Assembly: GCA_015065925.1 (NCBI GenBank)
Contig: SVPL01000011.1
Location: 1-54,298 of the forward strand
Reading direction: 5' to 3'
Length of the DNA stretch: 54,298 bases
Source of the DNA: Oscillospiraceae bacterium
GTDB lineage: Bacteria; Bacillota; Clostridia; Oscillospirales; Acutalibacteraceae
Part shown: in pieces, positions 1-6,793 of the stretch
How positions within the stretch are numbered: position 1 is the first letter of the stretch
How the letters are laid out: each line of letters starts with the position of its first letter
Notes under the pieces: model-generated
What the model was told of the DNA's origin: nothing
Database searches by the model: none
The model's input: the letters and a program-made list of their open reading frames with translations, nothing else
Translations under genes and position numbers: made by a program

Positions 1-1505
1 GTATCCAAAATCAAAAGACGATGCTAATAAACTACTGTATCGAGAAAGGATGGCAAATCAACGGCATTTACTGTGATGAGGATTACAGTGGTGCCGACGC
101 TTCAAGACCTGCTTGGAATCAGGTGCTCAAGGACTGCGAAGAAGGCAGATGCACGATAGTTGTCTGCAAAACACAATCCCGTTTTTCTCGTGATATGGAA
201 ATGATTGAACACTTCATTCACGGAAAGTTTCCCGAATGGGGTGTGCGATTTGTTGCGGTTGTTGATAATATTGACACGAACGTTAAAGGCAACAAAAAAA
301 CACGGCAAATCAACGGGCTTGTAAATGAATGGCAGTTGGAAGAGTTGTCCGACAACGTTAAAGCGACTTTAAGTGTTAAGCGGAAAAATGGCGAGTTCGT
401 AGGCTCTTTCGCACCCTACGGCTATCTAATTGACCCCGATAACAAGAATCATTTAATTATTGATGAGGTTGCGGCGCCTACAGTTCAGCAGATATTTGAT
501 TTATATATTGGTGGACTTGGGTACATAAGCATTGCGAAAATATTAAATGATGAGATGATTCCGCCGCCTTGTGTTCACAAAAAGGAGCTTGGCTCTAAGT
601 ATTATAACGGCAATTATGAGAAAAACAATGCACCGAGGACAACCTGGTCCGATTCGGCTGTCTATGCAATTCTCCGCCGATTTGAATACACAGGTACTCT
701 GGTGCAGGGTAGACAAGAGGTTGTAAACTACAAAACGGGTAAACGCCGTAAAAAGCCGCAAAGCGAGTGGGATATTGTTGAAGATACCCACGAGCCGATT
801 ATTTCTAAAGAAACCTTTTATAAGGCACAGGAGATTAGGTTATCACGTGGCAGAGGTCAAAAAATTCCAAGTGGCAGTTGTTATTCGCTTGCAAAAAAGG
901 TGTTTTGTTCCGAGTGTGGTAACACAATGTGGAAAATGAGTTATAAGCTGCGTGACGGAAGATATAACTATCTTTCTTGCAGAACTCGGAAAACCACTAA
1001 CGGAGTTTGTGATAATGAGCACAGTATTCGCCTTGACGAGTTAGAGCAAATCGTAGTAGATGAAATCAATAAGTTACTCGATAAATACTACGATAAAAAG
1101 CAGATTGGCAAGTTAGATGCACCTAAAAGGAAAAAGAACGGTGCTAAAACCTTGCAGTCGCAGATTGCTGAGCTCGAAGAAAAGGTAAAGCGAAACGATA
1201 ACCGAATGGCTCAGATGTACACCGATAAATTAGATGGTATCATCAGCGTAAATGAGTTTACTAAATACCGAGAAAGCTATCAAAAAGAATCCGAAGATAC
1301 AGAAAAACGCATCGAAATTTTGAAATCAAAGCTTGCAACACTTATGGGCGGCGAAGAAAAAACGGATACTAAATCTATACTCGAAAAGTACCGAAAAATT
1401 GACACTCTGACATTCGAGATTGCTGATGAATTTATAAGCAAAATATTCATTGGAAAGCTCCAAAAGAGTGGCAAGAGAGAAATCAAAATCGAGTGGAAAA
1501 TTTAG
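1..1505 (+). CDS. Large serine recombinase (site-specific integrase), 5'-partial
   Basis: This recombinase would integrate or excise a mobile element through a serine-linked DNA break. The frame is open to the left window edge: codons before the first Met (position 21) read IQNQKT, the usual run just after the catalytic-serine region, so the start and the nucleophile serine lie upstream. Numbered from Met21, the catalytic-domain arginines are in QSRFSRD (R54, R57). A recombinase domain covers about 125-270. A zinc ribbon has C296, C299, C320 and C330. A coiled coil lies at about 375-435, and the protein ends in a basic/aromatic tail. This is the large serine recombinase architecture used by phages and conjugative elements. 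The gene stops about 70 bp before the point where amidase homology begins, as expected for an integrase gene next to its attachment site. Confidence 0.93.
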   Translation, partial: IQNQKTMLINYCIEKGWQINGIYCDEDYSGADASRPAWNQVLKDCEEGRCTIVVCKTQSRFSRDMEMIEHFIHGKFPEWGVRFVAVVDNIDTNVKGNKKTRQINGLVNEWQLEELSDNVKATLSVKRKNGEFVGSFAPYGYLIDPDNKNHLIIDEVAAPTVQQIFDLYIGGLGYISIAKILNDEMIPPPCVHKKELGSKYYNGNYEKNNAPRTTWSDSAVYAILRRFEYTGTLVQGRQEVVNYKTGKRRKKPQSEWDIVEDTHEPIISKETFYKAQEIRLSRGRGQKIPSGSCYSLAKKVFCSECGNTMWKMSYKLRDGRYNYLSCRTRKTTNGVCDNEHSIRLDELEQIVVDEINKLLDKYYDKKQIGKLDAPKRKKNGAKTLQSQIAELEEKVKRNDNRMAQMYTDKLDGIISVNEFTKYRESYQKESEDTEKRIEILKSKLATLMGGEEKTDTKSILEKYRKIDTLTFEIADEFISKIFIGKLQKSGKREIKIEWKI

Positions 1506-1590
1506 GCGTTTTCCACAGTCAAAAATCGACAAAATATACAAGATAAACAAAAATATGTAGTATTAGCTAACTCAGCCCACGGCGGGTTTG
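1506..1590 (+). other. Putative attachment-site junction (element / cwlD boundary)
   Basis: Between the recombinase stop (1505) and the HGG codons of the amidase (1578-1586) the frame stays open but encodes no recognisable amidase sequence. Conservation resumes abruptly at the codons for the first zinc-ligand motif. Large serine recombinases use sites of about 40-50 bp centred on a 2-bp crossover, often placed beside the integrase gene and inside conserved host codons. The crossover is therefore probably near 1570-1585. The partner half-site is not in the window, so the exact core cannot be read. Confidence 0.5.
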
Positions 1591-2135
1591 ACGGTGGGGC
1601 GGTTGTTGGAGATGTTTTTGAAAAGGACATTAACCTAAAAATCGCAAACAGTCTTAGCAATATGCTTCGTGCTTCGGGCTTTAAGGTTATTTGCACAAGG
1701 ACCGATGATTCATCAACCGAAAGCGACCCTACCGCCACAATAGCCGCCCGAAAACGCAGTGATTTAAACAACCGATTGCAGATACTTAAAAATAATCCCG
1801 ACGCAATTTTAATAAGTATTCATCTTAACAAATTTTCATCTGCCTCTGCCAAGGGGGCGCAGATGTTTTATGCCCCTAAAATTGATAGCTCTAAAAAACT
1901 TGCTGAATGTTTGAAAAATTCAGTAAAATCTCAATTACAAAATGAAAATCATCGCACCGTAAAGGCGGGTACAAAATCCACCTTTTTACTCTATTACTCC
2001 CCTATCCCCGCAGTAATTGCCGAATGTGGGTTTATGAGCAATCCTGAAGAATTTTCTTTACTTCAAACCGAAGAATATCAGTCAAAAATGGCTTTTTCTT
2101 TGCTTTGCGGAATTTTAAAATACTTTAACACTTAG
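1554..2135 (+). pseudogene. cwlD: 5'-truncated CwlD-like N-acetylmuramoyl-L-alanine amidase, interrupted by the integrated element
   Basis: This is an Amidase_3 zinc amidase that resembles CwlD, which acts on spore-cortex muramic acid. All the usual zinc and catalytic positions can be found: HGG near the start, E in FEKDINL, H in ISIHLN, and E in AECGF; it ends GILKYFNT, like CwlD. However, the reading frame runs back into the recombinase stop codon with no ATG, GTG or TTG before the internal Met at 1662, and that Met lies past the first zinc ligand. The usual LDxGHGG is replaced by LANSAHGG, so homology breaks exactly at this motif. I infer that the signal/membrane anchor and first codons lie at the far end of the element, outside the window. 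The gene sits 12 bp before radA. Excision could rebuild it; otherwise it is a pseudogene. Confidence 0.8.
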
Positions 2136-2147
2136 GATGTGAAATTT

Positions 2148-3536
2148 ATGGCACCCAAAACCAAAACTATGTATGTTTGTACCTCCTGCGGATTGGAGCA
2201 CCCAAAATGGGCGGGAAAATGCACAGGCTGTGGCGAATGGAACACACTTGAGGAGATTACCGTTACACAGTCGGCTCCCAAAAACTTTTCAACCGTTCCT
2301 GCTATGGCTACAGGTCGTGGCACACCTGCCCTTGCTACCCCAATCAACCAAATAGATATTGTAAACGAACACCGTTTTGACACAGGTATAGGTGAGCTTA
2401 ACCGTGTGCTTGGCGGTGGTCTTGTAAAGGGTTCGGTTGTTCTGCTCAGCGGTGACCCCGGAATTGGTAAATCCACCATACTGCTTCAGGTTTCGGGCAA
2501 TATCGCAAAGGAGCGCACCGTTTTATATGTAACGGGCGAGGAATCAGTAAATCAACTGAAGCTTCGCGCAAAAAGACTTGGAATTAACAACGACCGACTT
2601 TTTGTTTTATCCCAGACGGATGTTCTTGCAATTTGTGACACAATATCCCAAAGCAAGCCCGATGTTGTAATAATTGACTCCATTCAAACAATGAATTTAG
2701 AAGGGGTTAATTCCTCATCGGGTAGCATTACTCAGGTTAGAGAATGTACCTCAATGCTGCTTCGCGTTGCAAAAAGTCTTGAGATACCCATAATTATTGT
2801 CGGTCACATAAACAAGGGCGGTGACATTGCAGGCCCCAAGGTTATGGAGCATATTGTAGACACCGTACTTTATTTTGAGGGTGACAGAATTAACTCCTAC
2901 CGAATTTTAAGGGGTATCAAAAACCGCTTTGGCTCCACCAATGAAATCGGCGTTTTTGAGATGCTTGAAAATGGTCTTACCGAAGTTGAAAACCCTTCTG
3001 CTATGCTTCTTTCGGGTAGAGTAAGCGGTGTTTCGGGTTCTTCGGTTTCCTGCGTTATGGAAGGCTCCCGTCCTATTTTTGCCGAGGTTCAAGGGCTTGT
3101 TACTCCAACGGGCTTTGGTAACCCCAGAAGAATGTCTACCGGCTTTGATTACAACCGAATGAACCTGCTTTTAGCAGTTTTAGAAAAACGCTGCGGAATG
3201 TTTTTCAGTAATTTAGATACCTATCTTAATGTTGTGGGCGGTCTTAAACTGGATGAAACCGCCGCCGACCTAGCAGTTATTTTCTCCCTCGTTTCGGGGC
3301 TTAAAGAAAAACCTCTTGATGATGATATTGTTTTCTTTGGCGAAGTTGGTCTTTCGGGCGAAATACGGAGCGTACCCCGCGCAGCACTCAGAGTCCTAGA
3401 AGCCGAGCGTTTAGGCTTTAAGAGGTGTGTACTGCCAAAGTCTTGTTACAAGCAGTTAATGACTGCCACTATCCCCAATTCCATTGAGCTTATTTTCGTT
3501 CGCACCGTTAGAGAAGCCATTGACCTTATCTTTTGA
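2148..3536 (+). CDS. radA: DNA repair protein RadA
   Basis: RadA is a RecA-like ATPase that helps process recombination intermediates. In order, the protein shows an N-terminal C4 zinc finger (CTSCG...CTGCG), a Walker A motif GDPGIGKS, the RadA-specific KNRFG motif, and a Lon-protease-like C-terminal domain (about 290-463). Its 463 residues are normal for the family. I chose ATG 2148 rather than GTG 2139 because AGGA at 2134-2137 is then at proper spacing; the same AGGATGTG arrangement precedes the hydrolase gene at 4827. It follows the interrupted amidase gene by 12 bp, so its native promoter may have been moved away by the element. A hairpin just after the stop serves as terminator. Confidence 0.97.
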   Translation: MAPKTKTMYVCTSCGLEHPKWAGKCTGCGEWNTLEEITVTQSAPKNFSTVPAMATGRGTPALATPINQIDIVNEHRFDTGIGELNRVLGGGLVKGSVVLLSGDPGIGKSTILLQVSGNIAKERTVLYVTGEESVNQLKLRAKRLGINNDRLFVLSQTDVLAICDTISQSKPDVVIIDSIQTMNLEGVNSSSGSITQVRECTSMLLRVAKSLEIPIIIVGHINKGGDIAGPKVMEHIVDTVLYFEGDRINSYRILRGIKNRFGSTNEIGVFEMLENGLTEVENPSAMLLSGRVSGVSGSSVSCVMEGSRPIFAEVQGLVTPTGFGNPRRMSTGFDYNRMNLLLAVLEKRCGMFFSNLDTYLNVVGGLKLDETAADLAVIFSLVSGLKEKPLDDDIVFFGEVGLSGEIRSVPRAALRVLEAERLGFKRCVLPKSCYKQLMTATIPNSIELIFVRTVREAIDLIF

Positions 3537-3665
3537 TTTGGCGAAAACATTTCGCCTTTGTTTGAAATTGTCGCATCCGTTAGCCGTGCCCGAAATATGT
3601 TCTTCGGCAGAAAGCAAACAATACCCCTTATCACTGTAAGCACAGTTTTTATTACACATAAGCAT
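3456..3665 (-). CDS. Small Cys-rich protein (69 aa), function unknown
   Basis: The N-terminal half has a spaced-cysteine pattern, MLMCNKNCAYSDKGYCLL followed by GCDNF, like short zinc-binding-type proteins found in many Clostridia (family memory, not searched). The start is supported by an excellent ribosome site (AAAGGAGAGG) nine bases before the ATG. The C-terminal half, from about residue 38, is Lys/Asn/Ser-rich and runs antisense through the last 81 bp of radA. This looks like read-through past the usual end of such proteins, so the natural stop may have been lost. The ribosome site is buried in a long hairpin (3671-3713). No partner gene indicates a role. Confidence 0.55.
   Translation of the reverse strand: MLMCNKNCAYSDKGYCLLSAEEHISGTANGCDNFKQRRNVFAKSKDKVNGFSNGANENKLNGIGDSGSH
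3538..3564 (+). terminator. Intrinsic terminator of radA
   Basis: Immediately after the radA stop, GGCGAAA (3540-3546) and TTTCGCC (3550-3556) form a 7-bp stem with an ACA loop, followed by TTTGTTT. It also lies within the 3' part of the convergent small Cys-rich gene. Confidence 0.65.
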
Positions 3666-3670
3666 ATTAA

Positions 3671-3713
3671 AAATCCTCTCCTTTAAGGTAGTGTTACCCT
3701 AAGGAGAGGATTT
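3671..3713 (-). promoter_or_regulatory. Long hairpin sequestering the ribosome site of the small Cys-rich gene
   Basis: AAATCCTCTCCTTTAAGGTA pairs with TACCCTAAGGAGAGGATTT across a GTGT loop: about 19 bp with one mismatch and one bulge. On the minus strand the right-hand arm contains the AAGGAGAGG ribosome site of the gene starting at 3665. On the plus strand the hairpin is followed by TTATTTTATT and could act as a back-up terminator for radA. Both roles are possible. Confidence 0.6.
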
Positions 3714-3780
3714 ATTTTATTCCCAACACATTTTGTGCGTTTGGCAAAATCTCGCTTCGCATCCGTAAAAAACACAAACA

Positions 3781-3967
3781 TAGGGAACGGTCTTGACCGT
3801 TCCGCTAATAAGTCTATAAATTGGGGTTTATCGCACAAATTGCGAATTACACCGTAGGGAACGGCCAGCGTGCCGTTCCGTGAAAAAATGCGGTAATTAT
3901 GCGGAACAACACATAGGTTGTTCCCTACATCTGTTTAATACAATCTTATCTTCAAACCCCAATTTAT
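3781..3967. repeat. MITE-like repeat with REP-type palindromes
   Basis: Three related palindromes have the form GTAGGGAAC...GTTCCG with variable hearts: 3781-3805, 3854-3880, and 3901-3927 in reverse orientation. The second and third lie between perfect 14-bp inverted repeats, ATAAATTGGGGTTT at 3816-3829 and its complement at 3954-3967, giving a 152-bp unit. No coding frame is evident. This fits a short non-autonomous mobile or repetitive-palindrome element between radA and the Nudix gene. Confidence 0.6.
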
Positions 3968-3983
3968 CGGGGTGGCGGAATTA

Positions 3984-4445
3984 TCACCCTAAAAACTCAA
4001 ATTTCCAATTGCCGTTTTCTTTGTAGCTAAACAGTTCCTCCAAAGAGTCATCCTCAAAAATTTTGAGCATATGCTCAAAGGTATTTGCAAGGGGCATATT
4101 TTCTAATTCACTACGCTTTACCCAAAAGGCTTCACCCTCGGATGATGACTGAACCTCACCCTCAAACTCATTGGTTTTATAAAGAAAAACTATGTAACGA
4201 GCCATAACACCCTGTCTTTCGGTCTGCCACTGCTTTGTTCCGCAAAGCTTAGGGTGTTTTATTTTTATTCCCGTTTCTTCAAACACCTCACGAATAACGG
4301 CATTTGTAAAGGGTTCACTATCTTCAATATGACCTCCAGGAAAGGCTATACCGGGCCAACGGTCGGTATCTTTTCGCTTTTGAACAAGGACATTGCCGTT
4401 GTTATCATACACCATACACATATTGGTTAAAATTACATTTTCCAT
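3984..4445 (-). CDS. Nudix hydrolase (NTP pyrophosphatase-like)
   Basis: This single-domain Nudix protein of 153 residues probably hydrolyses an oxidised or non-canonical nucleoside triphosphate or a similar diphosphate. The Nudix box lies at about residues 38-60 (GGHIEDSE...REVFEETGI) and keeps the glycine, the arginine and the glutamates that bind Mg2+. The N-terminal strand containing VQKRKDTDRW resembles the MutT/8-oxo-dGTP diphosphatase subgroup. Substrate cannot be fixed from sequence. A GAAGGT ribosome site precedes the ATG. The gene stands alone, between a repeat element and a toxin-antitoxin-like locus. Confidence 0.9.
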   Translation of the reverse strand: MENVILTNMCMVYDNNGNVLVQKRKDTDRWPGIAFPGGHIEDSEPFTNAVIREVFEETGIKIKHPKLCGTKQWQTERQGVMARYIVFLYKTNEFEGEVQSSSEGEAFWVKRSELENMPLANTFEHMLKIFEDDSLEELFSYKENGNWKFEFLG

Positions 4446-4491
4446 ACCTTCAACCTACTTTTATTTTAAAATTTAATAAGCATTTAAATCA

Positions 4492-4520
4492 TTGCAAATG
4501 TTATAATTATATGTTATAAT
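4492..4520 (+). promoter_or_regulatory. Sigma-A promoter of the toxin-like transcript
   Basis: TTGCAA (4492-4497), a 17-bp spacer ending in TGT, then TATAAT (4515-4520). Transcription would begin near 4527, leaving a 66-base leader before the peptide ATG at 4593. Confidence 0.75.
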
Positions 4521-4592
4521 ATTCTGCGGAATAAGGTGAGTCTTCAACGGTAGGCGGTTTAATCTTGCCCTCGGAAACGGGGGTGATGCCCT

Positions 4593-4682
4593 ATGTACAT
4601 AAATAATCAGGATTTATTTCAGTTTAGTATAGTTATAATTTCGGTTATAACCCTTGTAATAACGGTCATAAAAAAGAAATAA
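4593..4682 (+). CDS. Candidate type I holin-like toxin peptide (29 aa)
   Basis: The 29-codon frame starts MYINNQDLFQF, continues as one hydrophobic span rich in Ile and Val, and ends in IKKK before TAA. Size, single membrane helix and basic tail match the TxpA/BsrG and holin-like toxin families of Firmicutes, which depolarise the membrane when over-made. It has its own promoter and a structured leader, and its 3' end overlaps a divergently promoted RNA. There is no good ribosome site next to the ATG, which is common for these peptides because translation is held back by mRNA folding. The gene is not adjacent to any operon partner. Confidence 0.7.
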   Translation: MYINNQDLFQFSIVIISVITLVITVIKKK

Positions 4683-4766
4683 CCGCCCTGTCTGCAAACT
4701 GTGCGGTTAAATCTTTTTAATCATATCATTTGAGGGCGAAAACATCTATACGATTCACCTTACTTC
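4668..4766 (-). ncRNA. Candidate antisense antitoxin RNA
   Basis: A strong minus-strand promoter (4773-4800) should start an RNA near 4766. It would run about 95 bases and end at the hairpin at 4681-4712, followed on this strand by ATTTCTTTTTT. The RNA is complementary to the 3' end of the toxin message, the arrangement of TxpA/RatA-type loci. Its first bases (AGGTGAAGTAAGGTGAATC) resemble the start of the toxin message (AAGGTGAGTC), so the two transcripts share related 5' ends. Confidence 0.6.
4681..4720. terminator. Bidirectional terminator shared by toxin and antisense RNAs
   Basis: AACCGC (4681-4686) and GCGGTT enclose a partly paired heart. The plus strand continues AAATCTTTTTAAT and the minus strand ATTTCTTTTTTATG, so either transcript could end here. 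Confidence 0.6.
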
Positions 4767-4772
4767 ACCTAT

Positions 4773-4800
4773 ATTATATCATACTTTTCTTATTTGTCAA
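4773..4800 (-). promoter_or_regulatory. Sigma-A promoter of the antisense RNA
   Basis: Read on the minus strand: consensus TTGACA (4800-4795), 16-bp spacer, consensus TATAAT (4778-4773). It is stronger than the toxin promoter, as expected for an antitoxin RNA. Confidence 0.8.
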
Positions 4801-4826
4801 GAAAAAACATATTTGGATGTGATTTT

Positions 4827-5480
4827 ATGTTAAAAAAATATGCAAGAATTGGAATTACGGGTGACAGCGTTACCGATTGTGGCAGAGCCCGCCCCGTTGG
4901 GTGCAGAAATACAGGCCTTGGCGGTGGTTACGCTTATTTTATTGACACCGCGCTATGTGCCCTCTACCCCGAACAAAAAATCTGGATAGATAACACAGGT
5001 ATTAGCGGAAACACCTCCAAAGCCTTGCTTGAGCGCTTTGATGATGAGGTTTTAAGCCGAAATCCTGATGTGCTGACAATTATGATTGGCATCAACAATG
5101 TTTGGCGTCATTTTGATATTGGCACTAACTTCCCTGAGGATTTAAAGCTTTTAGATATTCACCACTATGAATCTGATATGCGAAAAATGATTGAAAAAAC
5201 CCTTAATACAGGGTGCAAACTGGTTTTAATTACCCCCTACTTTTTAGAGCCAAACAAAAATGATCCTCTTAGGAAAATGTGTGACGAATATAATGAAGTG
5301 GTTAAAAAATTAGCCAATGAATACGGAACATACTACTGCGATGTTCAAGGCGCTTTTGATAAATTTATGGAAAAGGAAAGCGCTTATCTTTTATCTAATG
5401 ACCGAGTACATCCCAACTCAGCAGGTCACTACATTATTGCAACCGAGCTTTTAAAGGTTTTAGAAACTGTTGAATTATAA
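4827..5480 (+). CDS. SGNH/GDSL-family hydrolase
   Basis: This 217-residue intracellular esterase-like protein has the SGNH blocks in order: GDSVTD near the N-terminus (nucleophile S14), glycine in a GISGN-like segment, asparagine in IGINNVW, and DRVHPN near the end (D192, H195). Many members in sugar loci remove acetyl groups from carbohydrates, but the substrate here is not shown. There is no signal peptide. I chose ATG 4827 because GGATGTG precedes it at good spacing; the frame extends upstream only through a TTG that sits inside the antisense promoter. The alcohol dehydrogenase gene follows after 12 bp, so the two are probably co-transcribed. Confidence 0.9.
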   Translation: MLKKYARIGITGDSVTDCGRARPVGCRNTGLGGGYAYFIDTALCALYPEQKIWIDNTGISGNTSKALLERFDDEVLSRNPDVLTIMIGINNVWRHFDIGTNFPEDLKLLDIHHYESDMRKMIEKTLNTGCKLVLITPYFLEPNKNDPLRKMCDEYNEVVKKLANEYGTYYCDVQGAFDKFMEKESAYLLSNDRVHPNSAGHYIIATELLKVLETVEL

Positions 5481-5492
5481 AGAGGTAATTTT

Positions 5493-6665
5493 ATGAATAA
5501 TTTTGTATTTCACACACCCACAAAAATTCTCTTTGGCAAAGGTCAAGTTGAAAGCTTAGGTAAGGAGGTCGCTCCCATAGCCAAAAAAGTTCTTCTTGCC
5601 TACGGCTCAGGCTCGGTTAAAAAAATCGGTCTTTATGACAAAACCGTATCAATATTAAAGGAAAACGGAATTGAATTTGTTGAGCTTTCGGGAATTGAGC
5701 CTAATCCCAAGCTTGAATCGGTTGTGGAGGGAGTGAAGCTCTGCCGAGAAAACAAATTACAGGCTATTGTTGCTATTGGCGGCGGTTCGGTTATTGACTG
5801 CTCTAAAGCCATTTCAGCCGCTATAGGTTATGATGGCAACCCCTGGGATTTATTGCTTGATAGCAGTCTTATAACAAGTGCTATTCCCATTTTTACGGTG
5901 CTTACCCTTTCGGCAACGGGTACCGAAATGAACGGAAACGCCGTTATTTCCAATATGCAAACTAATGAGAAAAAGGCTTTAAAATCTCCTCTTGTAAAGC
6001 CTGTTTGCTCTATTCTTGACCCTGAATATACCTTCACAGTTTCACCTTGGCAAACCGCAAGCGGTACTGCCGATATTATGAGCCATATTTTTGAGGTTTA
6101 TTTTTCAAACGCTAAGGGCGCTTTTGTTACAGATGGAATTAGCGAAGCACTGCTTAAGGTTTGTATAGAGTGCGGTGAAAGGGTATTTAATAATCCTGAT
6201 GATTATGAAGCTCGAGCTAATTTAATGTGGGCATCCTCCCTTGCAATAAATGGTCTTTTAGCCGCAGGTAAGGCGGGCGAGCCTTGGAGCTGTCACGCTA
6301 TGGAGCATCAGTTAAGCGCCTATTATGACATCACCCACGGCGCAGGTCTTGCTACCATAACTCCAAGCTGGTTCCGTTTTATTTTAAGCGAAAATACGGT
6401 AGATAAATTTGTTTCATACGGTGTTAATGTTTGGGGAATTGATAAAAATCTTGACTCCTTTGAAATTGCAAACAAATCAATAGAAAAAACAGAGGAGTTT
6501 TTCTTTAATACCTTAAAGCTACCACGTACCCTCAAGGAATACGGTATTGATGAAACCTACCTTTTGGATATGGCAGAAAAAGCAGAACGGGAGCATTTAA
6601 ACAAAGCCGTTATTCCCCTTACCGCAAATGATGTTTTAAAGATTTATAAGGATTGTTTGGAATAA
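5493..6665 (+). CDS. Iron-containing alcohol dehydrogenase (butanol dehydrogenase type)
   Basis: This enzyme would reduce an aldehyde to an alcohol with NAD(P)H in the cytosol. The 390-residue sequence has the group III signatures: the dinucleotide-binding GGGSVIDCSK at about residue 96, and metal ligands in ADIMSHIFE and CHAMEHQLSAYYDITHG. Overall it resembles clostridial BdhA/BdhB and YqhD. A ribosome site AAAGAGGT precedes the ATG. It follows the SGNH hydrolase by 12 bp, and a strong terminator lies just downstream. The physiological substrate is uncertain; redox balancing during fermentation is the usual role. Confidence 0.93.
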   Translation: MNNFVFHTPTKILFGKGQVESLGKEVAPIAKKVLLAYGSGSVKKIGLYDKTVSILKENGIEFVELSGIEPNPKLESVVEGVKLCRENKLQAIVAIGGGSVIDCSKAISAAIGYDGNPWDLLLDSSLITSAIPIFTVLTLSATGTEMNGNAVISNMQTNEKKALKSPLVKPVCSILDPEYTFTVSPWQTASGTADIMSHIFEVYFSNAKGAFVTDGISEALLKVCIECGERVFNNPDDYEARANLMWASSLAINGLLAAGKAGEPWSCHAMEHQLSAYYDITHGAGLATITPSWFRFILSENTVDKFVSYGVNVWGIDKNLDSFEIANKSIEKTEEFFFNTLKLPRTLKEYGIDETYLLDMAEKAEREHLNKAVIPLTANDVLKIYKDCLE

Positions 6666-6677
6666 AAACAAAAAATT

Positions 6678-6715
6678 AAAATCACCCTCCGCCACAAAAA
6701 ACGGAGGGTGATTTT
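6678..6715. terminator. Terminator between converging operons
   Basis: AAAATCACCCTCCG and CGGAGGGTGATTTT form a 14-bp stem with a loop of about 10 bases. A/T runs on both sides allow use in either direction, ending the dehydrogenase operon and the minus-strand glycan operon. Confidence 0.85.
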
Positions 6716-6793
6716 ACTTCCATAGCTATGAATTACGGGGGGAGAAACCACAAAAACAAGCTATAAAATATTTAACTTTTTAAAAGTTATTTA

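Noticed and set aside
2139-2147. GTG at 2139 as the radA start
   Set aside because: AGGA would be too close to the GTG; ATG 2148 has correct spacing and gives the usual N-terminus.
3781-3967. CRISPR-like array
   Set aside because: Units are palindromic, unequally spaced and in mixed orientation, with no uniform spacers.
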